Assembly: GCF_965219885.1 (NCBI RefSeq)
Contig: NZ_CBDCOT010000009.1
Coordinates: 620,001-684,000, forward strand
DNA from: Curvivirga sp965219885
GTDB taxonomy: Bacteria; Pseudomonadota; Alphaproteobacteria; UBA8366; Aestuariispiraceae
Direction: 5' to 3'
Length of the DNA: 64,000 bases
This document shows, in pieces, positions 50,608 to 59,562 of the stretch. Within the stretch, counting starts at the first letter, position 1. Each line of letters opens with the position of its first letter. The position numbers and the translations under genes were made by a program. The notes below the pieces were generated by a model, which was not told the origin of the DNA, did no database searches, and saw only the letters and a program-made list of their open reading frames with translations.

Positions 50608-51375
50608 CTAGGATAATGGCAACATGGCGGCGGCAAGAATAGGGCCGCCGCCACGTTCTTGCAATAAAACAGCACAACCACCATCACCTGACAATTCATG
50701 AACTGGTATATTGAACTCCATATCGTCGCCTGTCCACCGATCCACCACACGCATATCTCTAACAATATTTGAACTGATCAAGGTTCTACCTCTATTTTCA
50801 CCACGGGTGACTTTTGTCTCATGACGTGCATCATAGCTTACCAATATAATATCATAGAGCGCGTTCGCATTTACACCATTTGACTGCACACGAATATTCA
50901 CATCATTTTCACCATGATTCAGATGCAAAACTGGCAGTGCTTCAAACGAGAGGTTTTTCTCTTCATCAATGGCAACTTCCACAGACATTTCACGTGATCC
51001 GACTTCATGGCGTCTTCCATTAATCACCATTTGTGGTGTGTAAATATACCGCATACTTAACGGACCGGCATAACTGCGCTGACGTTTGGTATATTCTGGG
51101 CTAGCGAAGGGATCTTTCCAACCGATGTAATCCCAGTAATCCACATGAAATTCCAAAGCAATTACATCATCACGTTCTGCTAGTTTATTTAAGAATTTCT
51201 CGGCCGGCGGACAAGAGTTACAACCTTGGCTGGTAAAAAGCTCAACCACAACAGGTCGATCTATAGAGGAGGCCGCCCAACTTTTCATAGTGAAACCGAA
51301 AGCAAAAACACATAAAGAAAAACCCAATAAGATTACTCTTGGATCGAAGGAAATAATATCTGCATTTTTCTTCAT
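50608..51375 (-). CDS. DUF1223 family, thioredoxin-like secreted protein
   Basis: A signal or anchor helix (about 13-32) is followed by VVELFTSQGCNSCPPAEKFL, the DUF1223 signature with a CxxC redox pair in a thioredoxin-like setting, then FHVDYWDYIGWKDPFASPEY and TPQMVINGRRHEVGS. The family is widespread in alphaproteobacteria, exported and uncharacterised; a periplasmic thiol role is an inference. Length 255 aa is normal. Confidence 0.9.
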   Translation of the reverse strand: MKKNADIISFDPRVILLGFSLCVFAFGFTMKSWAASSIDRPVVVELFTSQGCNSCPPAEKFLNKLAERDDVIALEFHVDYWDYIGWKDPFASPEYTKRQRSYAGPLSMRYIYTPQMVINGRRHEVGSREMSVEVAIDEEKNLSFEALPVLHLNHGENDVNIRVQSNGVNANALYDIILVSYDARHETKVTRGENRGRTLISSNIVRDMRVVDRWTGDDMEFNIPVHELSGDGGCAVLLQERGGGPILAAAMLPLS

Positions 51376-51600
51376 GGATTTTCCTCATTGATGCTTATTT
51401 ATACTCACCAACACTATAAAAACTCAATCTCACAAAACCCAATCAAGACTGCTCACATAGCTGTGAAGACACTAAAATTCCAACTATTCAAGACGTTTAA
51501 TTCCTTTTCCCCTTTGTAAAATCCTATATGCTACCTACATTAGCTTTAGGATCAAAAAGCGTGCGTCTCTTATGTCAGAATGCACATAGCGGGAATTCAT

Positions 51601-53406
51601 ATGAATATGCGAAAGATACAAATTTCCATTCGCTCTGTTCTTGTATTTGGCTTTGGCGGCCTACTTATCAGTGCGCTTGCCATTACTATTTTACTCGGTT
51701 TTGCAACAGCCACGAAAAATACTTATTCTCTATTAGCGTCGGCAGCAGAATCCGCAGTTGATAATGCAGAACAAATCATCCTGAACGATTTAGAGAAATA
51801 TGAAAATCAGGCCAGTTGGGTTGGTGAAGCATTAGCAACAGGCCATATCACCCTTGATGATACAGACGGATTAGAAAAATTCCTGGTAGGAAGCATGGCT
51901 GCCACAGCAGATATTGCGGGCATGGCTATAATCGACCAAAAAGGTTCCGTATATTCGATGACAAAAAATTTTCCGATTCTACGGATCGAAAATTATACGC
52001 AAAGTTATCATGAAATTTCACGTGTTCAAAAACAGTTAAATAGTGGCTTCGGCAGCATTTGGGATCGTCCTTTTTGGCATCCTGAATTACAACGCACTCT
52101 TGTGAACCTTCGTAGCATTCTGGGTATTGGAAATAACGAACGTGTCATGTTTGCCCAAGGTGTTAGTATTGAAAGTCTTTCAGAGTTACTGTTAGCCGCT
52201 GACAGCTGGGAAGGCGCAACACCCTTTATGATTTATGATTATAAATATGTGTTAGCGCATCCAAATCTAGCACTAGGTGTTTTTAAGTCTACTGAGAATC
52301 AAACCTTACCCACCATGAATCAGGTGAATGATCCCATGTTGGGCTATTTCGGTTCGAGCGTAGATGCCCAATGGGATGAGATTGGCAACACTGATATTCA
52401 AGCTTCTGTAAATCGGATTGATGGTGAGGAACATTTTTATCTGTATAGAGAATTACCTAATCTTATGGATAAACCAGTAATCATCGGTATTCATGTGAGT
52501 GAAAATGATTCCAGCACCGAAATGGATCGCCTTATCCGATCTGCCATTATCGCCTGTATTACTGTAGTTGTTGCGATCATCATTCTATTAGTCATGTCCC
52601 AGCGGCTACAACGTCCAATTACTCGATTAGCTGATGCCTCTTTACGTATCGGCGAAAATAAACTCAATGAACCTTTACAGTTACCAGATAGCAGCATCCT
52701 TGAATATGACCAAGCTGCCAAGGCATTTAACGGCATGGTACAAGGTCTGCAAGAACGCGAAAAAATACGTGGCTTATTTGGTAAAATGGTCCCAGAGCGG
52801 GTAGCTGAGGCTATGTTGAAGTCTCAAGGAACCCTAACGCCGCAAAATGTAGAAGGAACCGTTCTATTTTGTGATCTGGAAGGATTTACAAGTCTATCCG
52901 AAAAACTGGAGCCACAGACAATTGTAGAATTACTCAACAACTTCTTTACGGATATGGTTGAAGTGATTGAGTTTCATGGTGGTATCATTACACAGTTCCA
53001 GGGTGATGCGATCCTTGCGGTCTTTAATGTACCAATTGAAGACCCTGATCATGCGGCTCACGCTATCCAAGCGGGTAACGCCATGCTGAATATCGTAAAT
53101 AACAAACGCTATCTTGGTCATAGTTTAAGATGTCGTATTGGTATCAATACAGGCACAATGGTTGCTGGAAATGTAGGGGCAGAAAGCCGCATGAATTATA
53201 CCGTTCATGGGGATGCTGTGAATACAGCAGCACGTCTAGAAAATATGAATAAACAGTTCGGTAGTCACATCTTGATTTCAGAAACGACTAAAGCCCTGGC
53301 TCCTGATTTCAATTACAAGAAACTAGGCGAAGCTGACATTCGTGGTAAAGAACAACCCGTGCCACTTTACACAATGGGTGAGATGACCTCTGAGACATCT
53401 AAATAA
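51601..53406 (+). CDS. Membrane class III adenylate cyclase with extracytoplasmic sensor and HAMP
   Basis: A first membrane helix (about 13-33) and a second (about 306-328) bound a periplasmic Cache-like sensor. A HAMP domain (about 329-382) leads to a class III cyclase domain (about 415-580), with metal-binding Asp residues in VLFCDLEGFTSLSE and GDAILAVFN, and the NYTVHGDAVNTAARLE substrate/catalytic segment. The frame opens at 51580, but the ATG at 51601 has GGGA upstream. Product, cAMP or cGMP, not decided; the pattern suits cAMP. A strong terminator follows. Confidence 0.92.
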   Translation: MNMRKIQISIRSVLVFGFGGLLISALAITILLGFATATKNTYSLLASAAESAVDNAEQIILNDLEKYENQASWVGEALATGHITLDDTDGLEKFLVGSMAATADIAGMAIIDQKGSVYSMTKNFPILRIENYTQSYHEISRVQKQLNSGFGSIWDRPFWHPELQRTLVNLRSILGIGNNERVMFAQGVSIESLSELLLAADSWEGATPFMIYDYKYVLAHPNLALGVFKSTENQTLPTMNQVNDPMLGYFGSSVDAQWDEIGNTDIQASVNRIDGEEHFYLYRELPNLMDKPVIIGIHVSENDSSTEMDRLIRSAIIACITVVVAIIILLVMSQRLQRPITRLADASLRIGENKLNEPLQLPDSSILEYDQAAKAFNGMVQGLQEREKIRGLFGKMVPERVAEAMLKSQGTLTPQNVEGTVLFCDLEGFTSLSEKLEPQTIVELLNNFFTDMVEVIEFHGGIITQFQGDAILAVFNVPIEDPDHAAHAIQAGNAMLNIVNNKRYLGHSLRCRIGINTGTMVAGNVGAESRMNYTVHGDAVNTAARLENMNKQFGSHILISETTKALAPDFNYKKLGEADIRGKEQPVPLYTMGEMTSETSK

Positions 53407-53408
53407 GA

Positions 53409-53444
53409 AAACACCCGCCTAAAGATCGATTTAGGCGGGTGTTT
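53409..53444. terminator. Bidirectional intrinsic terminator
   Basis: AAACACCCGCCTAAA (53409-53423) pairs perfectly with TTTAGGCGGGTGTTT (53430-53444) between the cyclase gene and the convergent GldG-like gene. Confidence 0.93.
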
Positions 53445-53463
53445 AACATTAGGATAAGAAAAA

Positions 53464-55434
53464 TTAGCGATATCGACGTCGACGGATCACACCAGTCATG
53501 ATCGCTACAATAGCTATTAATATTGGTACCAAAGCAATATTAACAAATTTTATATTTGCCTCCAAAGCTTCGATATCTTCGCGTAGTGCCAAATTGACAG
53601 AGCGCAATTCTTGACGAATATCCAACATATCTTGTGTGAATGCCTCAATCGCTTGCTCGGTTTCTTCTTTCGCTTCCCCTACAAGATTAGCATCACCGCC
53701 ACCTTGCAGTTCAGCAAGTTGCTGTTCAATCTCAATCAAACGGGCCGAAAGCATCTGTTCCTGTGCACGGAATTCTTCCTCTGCCTTACGCTGGATGTCA
53801 CTAATTACGGTGAATGGGCGGGCTGAAATTCCTCGACTACGCAGACTCATCAATTCACCTGAACCATTTAAAGATTCAAGCATGCCCAACATAAAGGCAC
53901 CATTATCTGCAAATGGGGTCATCACTTGTTGACCAAAGAAATCCTGAACACGCACCCAAAAACGATCCGCCATAAAATCTGCATCTGCAATCAAGATCAC
54001 ATTGATATCACCATCGGAACTTGCCTTATGTTCAAGATAGCGTTGCACCCTTTCAGGTACCGGCTCACCTGCTTCTTCTAATGCTTTTCTTTCTTCCTCA
54101 ATCTCTGCCAATTGATCTTCTGTTAATGGCGGTTCACCTTCAGGGAAGGCCGTATCCACTTTGCCATGGAAACGCGCGGCAACCACATAAGGTGCCTCTT
54201 CACCTGCTTGATAATCCTCCAACAATTTCATTACATTGCGTTCGCGTAGCTCTGAAATAGGAACCAATTTGGCATCAGATGTTGTGGTAATCAAAGGCTC
54301 CATCACTAATGATGATCCCTCTGATTGCATAATAGCACCTGCAGATGGCAATAAAAGATTATCAACGTCAGCCAAAGTCGGATCGTTTTGGTTTAAATTA
54401 TCCAATTCTGGTTGTAACCAAATGATATAAGGTGCCGCAAATACTTGACCATCTGTGCCACCATTCACTTGACGGGCGATATTTTTATCCCCGACCACCT
54501 GTGTTTCTGCAATCTCAATGCCCCATTTAGTGAATAATTTTTCAGCAGAGCCATCAGAACGATCCGGCGCATAACCATTGCCCTTGCTTTCAAACCATGG
54601 ATCCATCATGAAGACAGCTTTCCCACCGCGCATCATAAACTGATCAATGGCATATTGCATATCATCATGCAGATTACCCGGATGAGCGACCAACAAAATA
54701 TCTGGTTGGATATCCAGGAAATCTTCAGGTCTGGAAATTTGTTCGATTTGAAAAAAGTCCTGAGCCTGACCAATAGCCGCCCAAGGCACCATCTGTTGAC
54801 CCTGCATTTGGGCATATGGATCCCCAAACATGGTTGTTTCAGTAATCACACCAACCACAGGTAAGTCTGGATTACCAATGGTATAAATGGCTTTCATCAT
54901 GTCATATTCAAGGAAGGTTTCCCGTTCGATTTGAAAGAACGGAATTGCAGAAACGATAGGCCCTTCACCATCTGGACTACCTGAGATGTCACCAGCTTCA
55001 TCTGCGTAAACCACAGACATTCCGAAATAAACTTTATCTCCACCAGCTTCTAATGGTAACCCTTCCATTCCGTTTTCAACAGCTTCGTCTTCTTCTGCAG
55101 AAAATGGTTTGGGGTCAATTTCGCGTAAAATCATGCCCCCATTACTGGCGACTTCGAATTCTTTCAACATATCCCGAACACGGCTTGCAAAGGCGCCATA
55201 TGTCGGAATTTCCTTACCCAAGGTAGTGGAATAATAAAAAGTCACCTGTACAGGTCGATCTTGCATTTTCGAGAGGACAACCTCACTCCCCTCAGAAAGA
55301 GTAAATAACTTCTCATCTGTAAGATCTAATCGAACACTTGATAGTTTTTCACTGGCTAAATTAACCACAACGAATGCAACAATCGCAAAAAAAGCTGCAA
55401 GTAAAGGTTTACGTTGAATCCATAACATCATCAT
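53464..55434 (-). CDS. GldG-like ABC-type auxiliary protein
   Basis: An N-terminal membrane helix (about 9-27) precedes SSVRLDLTDEKLFTLSEGSE, the typical start of the GldG/ABC auxiliary family. A long periplasmic part follows, with VTFYYSTTLGKEIPTYG and a GGKAVFMMDPW segment, a coiled-coil region (about 555-625) and a C-terminal helix (about 630-650) ending RRRRYR. It is downstream of the matching permease (12 bp) and ATPase genes. In Bacteroidetes the system supports gliding; here its cargo is unknown. Confidence 0.88.
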   Translation of the reverse strand: MMMLWIQRKPLLAAFFAIVAFVVVNLASEKLSSVRLDLTDEKLFTLSEGSEVVLSKMQDRPVQVTFYYSTTLGKEIPTYGAFASRVRDMLKEFEVASNGGMILREIDPKPFSAEEDEAVENGMEGLPLEAGGDKVYFGMSVVYADEAGDISGSPDGEGPIVSAIPFFQIERETFLEYDMMKAIYTIGNPDLPVVGVITETTMFGDPYAQMQGQQMVPWAAIGQAQDFFQIEQISRPEDFLDIQPDILLVAHPGNLHDDMQYAIDQFMMRGGKAVFMMDPWFESKGNGYAPDRSDGSAEKLFTKWGIEIAETQVVGDKNIARQVNGGTDGQVFAAPYIIWLQPELDNLNQNDPTLADVDNLLLPSAGAIMQSEGSSLVMEPLITTTSDAKLVPISELRERNVMKLLEDYQAGEEAPYVVAARFHGKVDTAFPEGEPPLTEDQLAEIEEERKALEEAGEPVPERVQRYLEHKASSDGDINVILIADADFMADRFWVRVQDFFGQQVMTPFADNGAFMLGMLESLNGSGELMSLRSRGISARPFTVISDIQRKAEEEFRAQEQMLSARLIEIEQQLAELQGGGDANLVGEAKEETEQAIEAFTQDMLDIRQELRSVNLALREDIEALEANIKFVNIALVPILIAIVAIMTGVIRRRRYR

Positions 55435-55446
55435 CTCTCCCTTTAC

Positions 55447-56181
55447 TTAAGCCCCACGGGCCCGTTCGACAGCTACTGTATTTGCGAAAAGGAAAGCAAT
55501 GATCAAGCTTGCAAAATAAATTACATCACGCAAATCAATTACGCCCTTCATTAGGTCATTAAAATGTGTGATGAAACTGAGTGACGCAATAAAGCTAATC
55601 GCATCATCACCAACCCATCCGTTCAACAATCCTAAAATTACAGGTGAACCAGCCATGGTCACAACAAAGCAAAATGCGACACCAAGAACAAAAGCAATTA
55701 CCTGGTTTCTAGTCAGTGCCGACACAAAAGATCCAATCGCCAAATACCCGCCAGCCATAAACCAACTGCCGATATATCCTGCTAAGATGGTACCATTATC
55801 AGGATCACCTAAATAATTTACGGTCAACCAAATCGGAAAGGTCAATACTAAAGCGACGCCCGCAAAAACCCATGCGGCCAAAAACTTTCCAAACACAGCT
55901 TGAAACGGTGAAATCGGTAAAGTAAGTAGCAATTCAATTGTACCATTTTGAACTTCTTCCGCCCAAAGACGCATCGCGATTGCTGGTATCAAAACTACAT
56001 ATAGCCACGGATGGAATTGGAAAAAGGCTATCAGATCAGCTTGATCTCTTTCTAGGAATGCGCCCATGAAAAATGTCAATATACCTGCCAACACCAAAAA
56101 TACAGTGATAAAGATATAGGCCAGAGGAGTCGCAAAATAGGCTCCCATTTCACGACGAAAAACAGTCATAATTGCAGACAT
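55447..56181 (-). CDS. ABC-2 type permease (GldF-like)
   Basis: Six membrane helices are expected. The N-terminus MTVFRREMGAYFATPLAYIF and the segment RLWAEEVQNGTIELLLTLPI are characteristic of NosY/GldF-type permeases that work with GldA-like ATPases and GldG-like partners. Length 244 aa. It lies 3 bp after the ATPase gene and 12 bp before the GldG-like gene, a tight three-gene operon. Confidence 0.9.
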   Translation of the reverse strand: MSAIMTVFRREMGAYFATPLAYIFITVFLVLAGILTFFMGAFLERDQADLIAFFQFHPWLYVVLIPAIAMRLWAEEVQNGTIELLLTLPISPFQAVFGKFLAAWVFAGVALVLTFPIWLTVNYLGDPDNGTILAGYIGSWFMAGGYLAIGSFVSALTRNQVIAFVLGVAFCFVVTMAGSPVILGLLNGWVGDDAISFIASLSFITHFNDLMKGVIDLRDVIYFASLIIAFLFANTVAVERARGA

Positions 56182-56184
56182 GAT

Positions 56185-57135
56185 TTACGCCTCCCCTTTG
56201 TCAAAATGATGGATGTCAGACCTGGTTAGACTACGGAATACATCATCCAATCGTCCACGCTCAACCTGTACTTCTTGAGTTTTAAGATTTGCCTTTTCCA
56301 AACAGCCAAGTACTGAGTCCAAAATTGGTTTTCTATCAACCGACAAAGCTCTCAATCCGGTTTCACCGATCAATTCTACTGATTGAACGATTTCTGTTCC
56401 TTCTAACAGTTTTTGCGCATTTTCCTGCTGCTCAGCCGCTACGGTCAAACGCACGGCATTATGGCGTTCTGATTTCGCCTCCAAATCTTCGGGGCGACCA
56501 TCCGCAACAATTTTTCCTGCATCAATAATCATCGCACGATTACAAATCACTTCAACTTCTTCTAAAATATGCGTTGATACGATAATCGCTTTATCCGCTG
56601 ACATAGATTGAATCAAATCCCGGATATCTTTCTTCTGATTAGGATCAAGTCCGTCTGTCGGCTCATCCATAATCAAAACTTCGGGGTCATGTAACAAAGC
56701 TTGGGCCAATCCTACACGACGCTTAAAACCTTTGGATAAGGTCTGAATTGGTTGATGTAAAACATTCCCTAAATTTGTTTTTTCGACCACTTCTTCAATA
56801 GCTTTATCTGCCTCAAGTCCTGATATTTTTCGGATTTGCGCAATAAATTTTAAAAAACTAACTGGCGTCATATCCGGCCATGCCGGTGCACCTTCAGGCA
56901 AATAGCCAATGGAGTTTTTCACTGAAATAGGATCTTTGCGTACATCGCAGCCAAGGATACGCGCTGTTCCACTGGTCGGTGACAGATATCCAGTAATCAT
57001 TTTCATACTGGTGGATTTACCCGCACCGTTAGGGCCCAAAAAGCCAAGAACTTCACCTTTCTCAACAGAAAAGCTTAGCCCATCAACAGCACGGAAAGTT
57101 CCAAAATCTTTCGTCAGATGGTCGATTTCGATCAT
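56185..57135 (-). CDS. ABC transporter ATPase (GldA-like)
   Basis: Walker A GPNGAGKST (residues 34-42), signature LSKGFKRRVGLAQALLHDPE, Walker B VLIMDEPTDGLDPNQK and the switch His in VSTHILEEVE are intact. About 80 residues beyond the ATPase core carry the C-terminal domain seen in GldA/CcmA-type exporters. It is the first gene of the operon. The 238 bp between it and the divergent CyaC-like cyclase gene carry both promoters. Confidence 0.93.
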   Translation of the reverse strand: MIEIDHLTKDFGTFRAVDGLSFSVEKGEVLGFLGPNGAGKSTSMKMITGYLSPTSGTARILGCDVRKDPISVKNSIGYLPEGAPAWPDMTPVSFLKFIAQIRKISGLEADKAIEEVVEKTNLGNVLHQPIQTLSKGFKRRVGLAQALLHDPEVLIMDEPTDGLDPNQKKDIRDLIQSMSADKAIIVSTHILEEVEVICNRAMIIDAGKIVADGRPEDLEAKSERHNAVRLTVAAEQQENAQKLLEGTEIVQSVELIGETGLRALSVDRKPILDSVLGCLEKANLKTQEVQVERGRLDDVFRSLTRSDIHHFDKGEA

Positions 57136-57373
57136 CTTTACTTCCCTTACAAATTATTTTGATTTTTCAAGATCGTCACAATTAATCTTATTGAATTTGA
57201 ATAGACCAATAATGACAGAAAACTAGGAAAGACTTTATGAAGCCAGCCCCTTTTTTTCAAGCGATAACATAAAAATGAAGAGGAAATCCTAAATTCATGC
57301 TCGCCCCCTATCAAAATATTGGCTAGTTTCTATAATAAAATTAATTTGGGGCAGGATTAAGGCATTCCATTTT

Positions 57374-59083
57374 ATGATTAGAAATATCCGACTTTATACG
57401 GGCTGGATTTTATTCGCCTATGTTTTTATGCATTTAGGAAATCACATGATTGGTCTATGGTCCTTAGAGACGATGGACGAAGCCCGCTATTGGATACAAT
57501 TGATTTGGAGTAATGAATTAGGCCGACTGGTGTTATCGCTTACTATGCTAATCCATGGCGGACTAGCATTTTATGCACTCTATCAACGTCGGCGTTTTTC
57601 AAATATGCGCGCTAATGAATGGATACAACTGATTTTTGGCCTCTCCATTCCACCACTCCTAATCCTACATTACATTGGCACCCTCATTATCGAACAATTC
57701 TATGGTGTTAATCCAAATTATGCCTGGATGTTATTGATTTATTGGAAAGGCGATATTCCAACAGGCGTGCGTCAATTGGCTGTACTGGTTATTGCCTGGA
57801 CACATGGTTGTTTGGGGATTTACTTCTGGCTTCGCTTAAAAAAGAGTTGGCCTAAACTTCGTGGTTATGTGCTTGCTATCGCTTTATTATGGCCAACCCT
57901 TGCCTTGCTTGGGATTTGGGATGCTAGCAAGCAGGTCCTTGTTTTATTTGAAGATTCAAATTGGCTGCGTGAAGTTCTTACGCTTACCAAACAACCGACT
58001 GGTTCTGATTATGCTTATCTAGCCAAATGGGAATATGGCTTTTTAATCGGCTATGCAGCATTGCTTGTTCTAACACTTATCTTGCGACAATTACGTCCTG
58101 TTTGGGAAGCTCGTAATGGGTCCATCAAGATTACCTATGATTCAGGTCGTGAAGTTAAAGCTGCACCCGGTGTTTCCTTACTGGAAATTAGTCACAGATT
58201 TCTTCAACCTCATGCGAGCGTATGTGGCGGCAGAGGTCGATGTTCCACTTGTCGAGTGAGAATTAATAAAGGTATAGAAAATCTTCCCCCAGCTTCCGCG
58301 GCAGAACAAAAAATCCTTAACAAAATTGACGCAGAGAAAGATATTCGTCTGGCTTGTCAGTGCAAACCTTTTGCCGGAGAATATTCCGTCTCCTGTCTGC
58401 TTCCTGCCGACACGGATAATGATAACTTACATAAACGTAATAGTTTTCACCAAGGTCAGGAACAAGAAATCACGGTCTTATTTGCTGACCTACGAGGTTT
58501 CACTAAACTATCAGAAAGTAAGTTACCATATGACGTGGTTTTCGTACTTAACCGTTTTTTTGCCATGATGGGAACGGCTGTAGAAAAAAATGGCGGTCAT
58601 CTTGATAAGTTCATCGGGGATGGTGTGATGGCTTTATTTGGTGTGAATGGACAATCCAAACAATGCGCAAGAAGTGCGATGAAAGCAGCGAAAGATATGG
58701 TGGACGGTATCCATGCCCTAAATAAAAGTCTGGAGGGCGATCTTGAACATGAATTACAAATTGGTATCGGTCTACATAGCGGGCACGCTATTATTGGGGA
58801 TATGGGATATGGCAACGCAACACAACTAACCGCCATCGGTGATACCGTTAATACCGCTAGTCGCCTGGAAGGCCTCACCAAAGATCTAGAGGCAGATCTT
58901 GTCATTTCACAAGATGTTCTAACTGTTGCTGAAATAGATGAATTGGATATTCCTATACAAGAAACCGCCGTTCGCGGACGCAAAGGGCGGCTTTGTATAC
59001 ATGTCTTAAGACGAAAGCAGGATTTTGATACCCTGCTATACGCAATTAAAAAGAAACCAAAACTTACTGAGCAGCAGCAATAG
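57374..59083 (+). CDS. Redox-type class III adenylate cyclase: diheme anchor, 2Fe-2S and cyclase domains (CyaC-like)
   Basis: Residues 1-240 form six membrane helices resembling the succinate dehydrogenase diheme anchor, with His candidates His20 and His24, and others in LILHYIGT and AWTHGCLG. Residues about 248-345 form a ferredoxin domain with cluster Cys284, Cys290, Cys293 and Cys328. The cyclase domain (about 365-545) has metal Asp residues in VLFADLRGFTK and FIGDGVMALFG. This is the layout of Sinorhizobium CyaC, a quinone-responsive adenylate cyclase. Its 3' end overlaps the convergent TPR gene by 20 bp. Confidence 0.92.
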   Translation: MIRNIRLYTGWILFAYVFMHLGNHMIGLWSLETMDEARYWIQLIWSNELGRLVLSLTMLIHGGLAFYALYQRRRFSNMRANEWIQLIFGLSIPPLLILHYIGTLIIEQFYGVNPNYAWMLLIYWKGDIPTGVRQLAVLVIAWTHGCLGIYFWLRLKKSWPKLRGYVLAIALLWPTLALLGIWDASKQVLVLFEDSNWLREVLTLTKQPTGSDYAYLAKWEYGFLIGYAALLVLTLILRQLRPVWEARNGSIKITYDSGREVKAAPGVSLLEISHRFLQPHASVCGGRGRCSTCRVRINKGIENLPPASAAEQKILNKIDAEKDIRLACQCKPFAGEYSVSCLLPADTDNDNLHKRNSFHQGQEQEITVLFADLRGFTKLSESKLPYDVVFVLNRFFAMMGTAVEKNGGHLDKFIGDGVMALFGVNGQSKQCARSAMKAAKDMVDGIHALNKSLEGDLEHELQIGIGLHSGHAIIGDMGYGNATQLTAIGDTVNTASRLEGLTKDLEADLVISQDVLTVAEIDELDIPIQETAVRGRKGRLCIHVLRRKQDFDTLLYAIKKKPKLTEQQQ

Positions 59084-59513
59084 AAGCTTTAAGTGTGTCG
59101 TAAGCTTCGCATCCCGTCGGGCAAAGAACCATCAACTTTTGCAATTGCACATCAGCCTGTTCTAAATTCCCTTGGGTTACATATAGCTCCCCAATATATT
59201 CTGTTGCACCTAAATGATCCGGATCAAGGGTCAATGCACGCTCATATGCATCCCAAGCCAAATCAAGCTGACCTGATTTACGATAAGTGTAACCAAGCAA
59301 GTTCCAGCCGTCCGCATTTTTCAAATCCATATCCAATACAGCTTTTAAATCCATGATCGCTTTATCATATTCACCGACATCAACTAATTTTTGAATATCA
59401 TCCAATGATGGTGCCTCACCATTAAAAGTCATCGCATTGGTCAAAGAAATTGAAGCTACCATCCCTAACCCTAATGCCCCTGCCAAGGCAGATTTCAATA
59501 TCATTTTGTTCAT
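59064..59513 (-). CDS. Periplasmic TPR protein, 149 aa
   Basis: A signal peptide (about residues 1-27, cleaved after TNA) is followed by about three tetratricopeptide repeats; the clearest is NADGWNLLGYTYRKSGQLDL, then AWDAYERALTLDPDHLGATE. Two Cys near the end (LCPTGCEAYD) could form a disulfide. The last 20 bp overlap the end of the convergent cyclase gene. It lies 50 bp downstream of the larger TPR gene on the minus strand, so the two are probably cotranscribed. Confidence 0.83.
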   Translation of the reverse strand: MNKMILKSALAGALGLGMVASISLTNAMTFNGEAPSLDDIQKLVDVGEYDKAIMDLKAVLDMDLKNADGWNLLGYTYRKSGQLDLAWDAYERALTLDPDHLGATEYIGELYVTQGNLEQADVQLQKLMVLCPTGCEAYDTLKASIAAAQ

Positions 59514-59562
59514 TTTACAATCCTCTTCTCATCCAAACTCATATTTAGATGTGGTCTTATAC

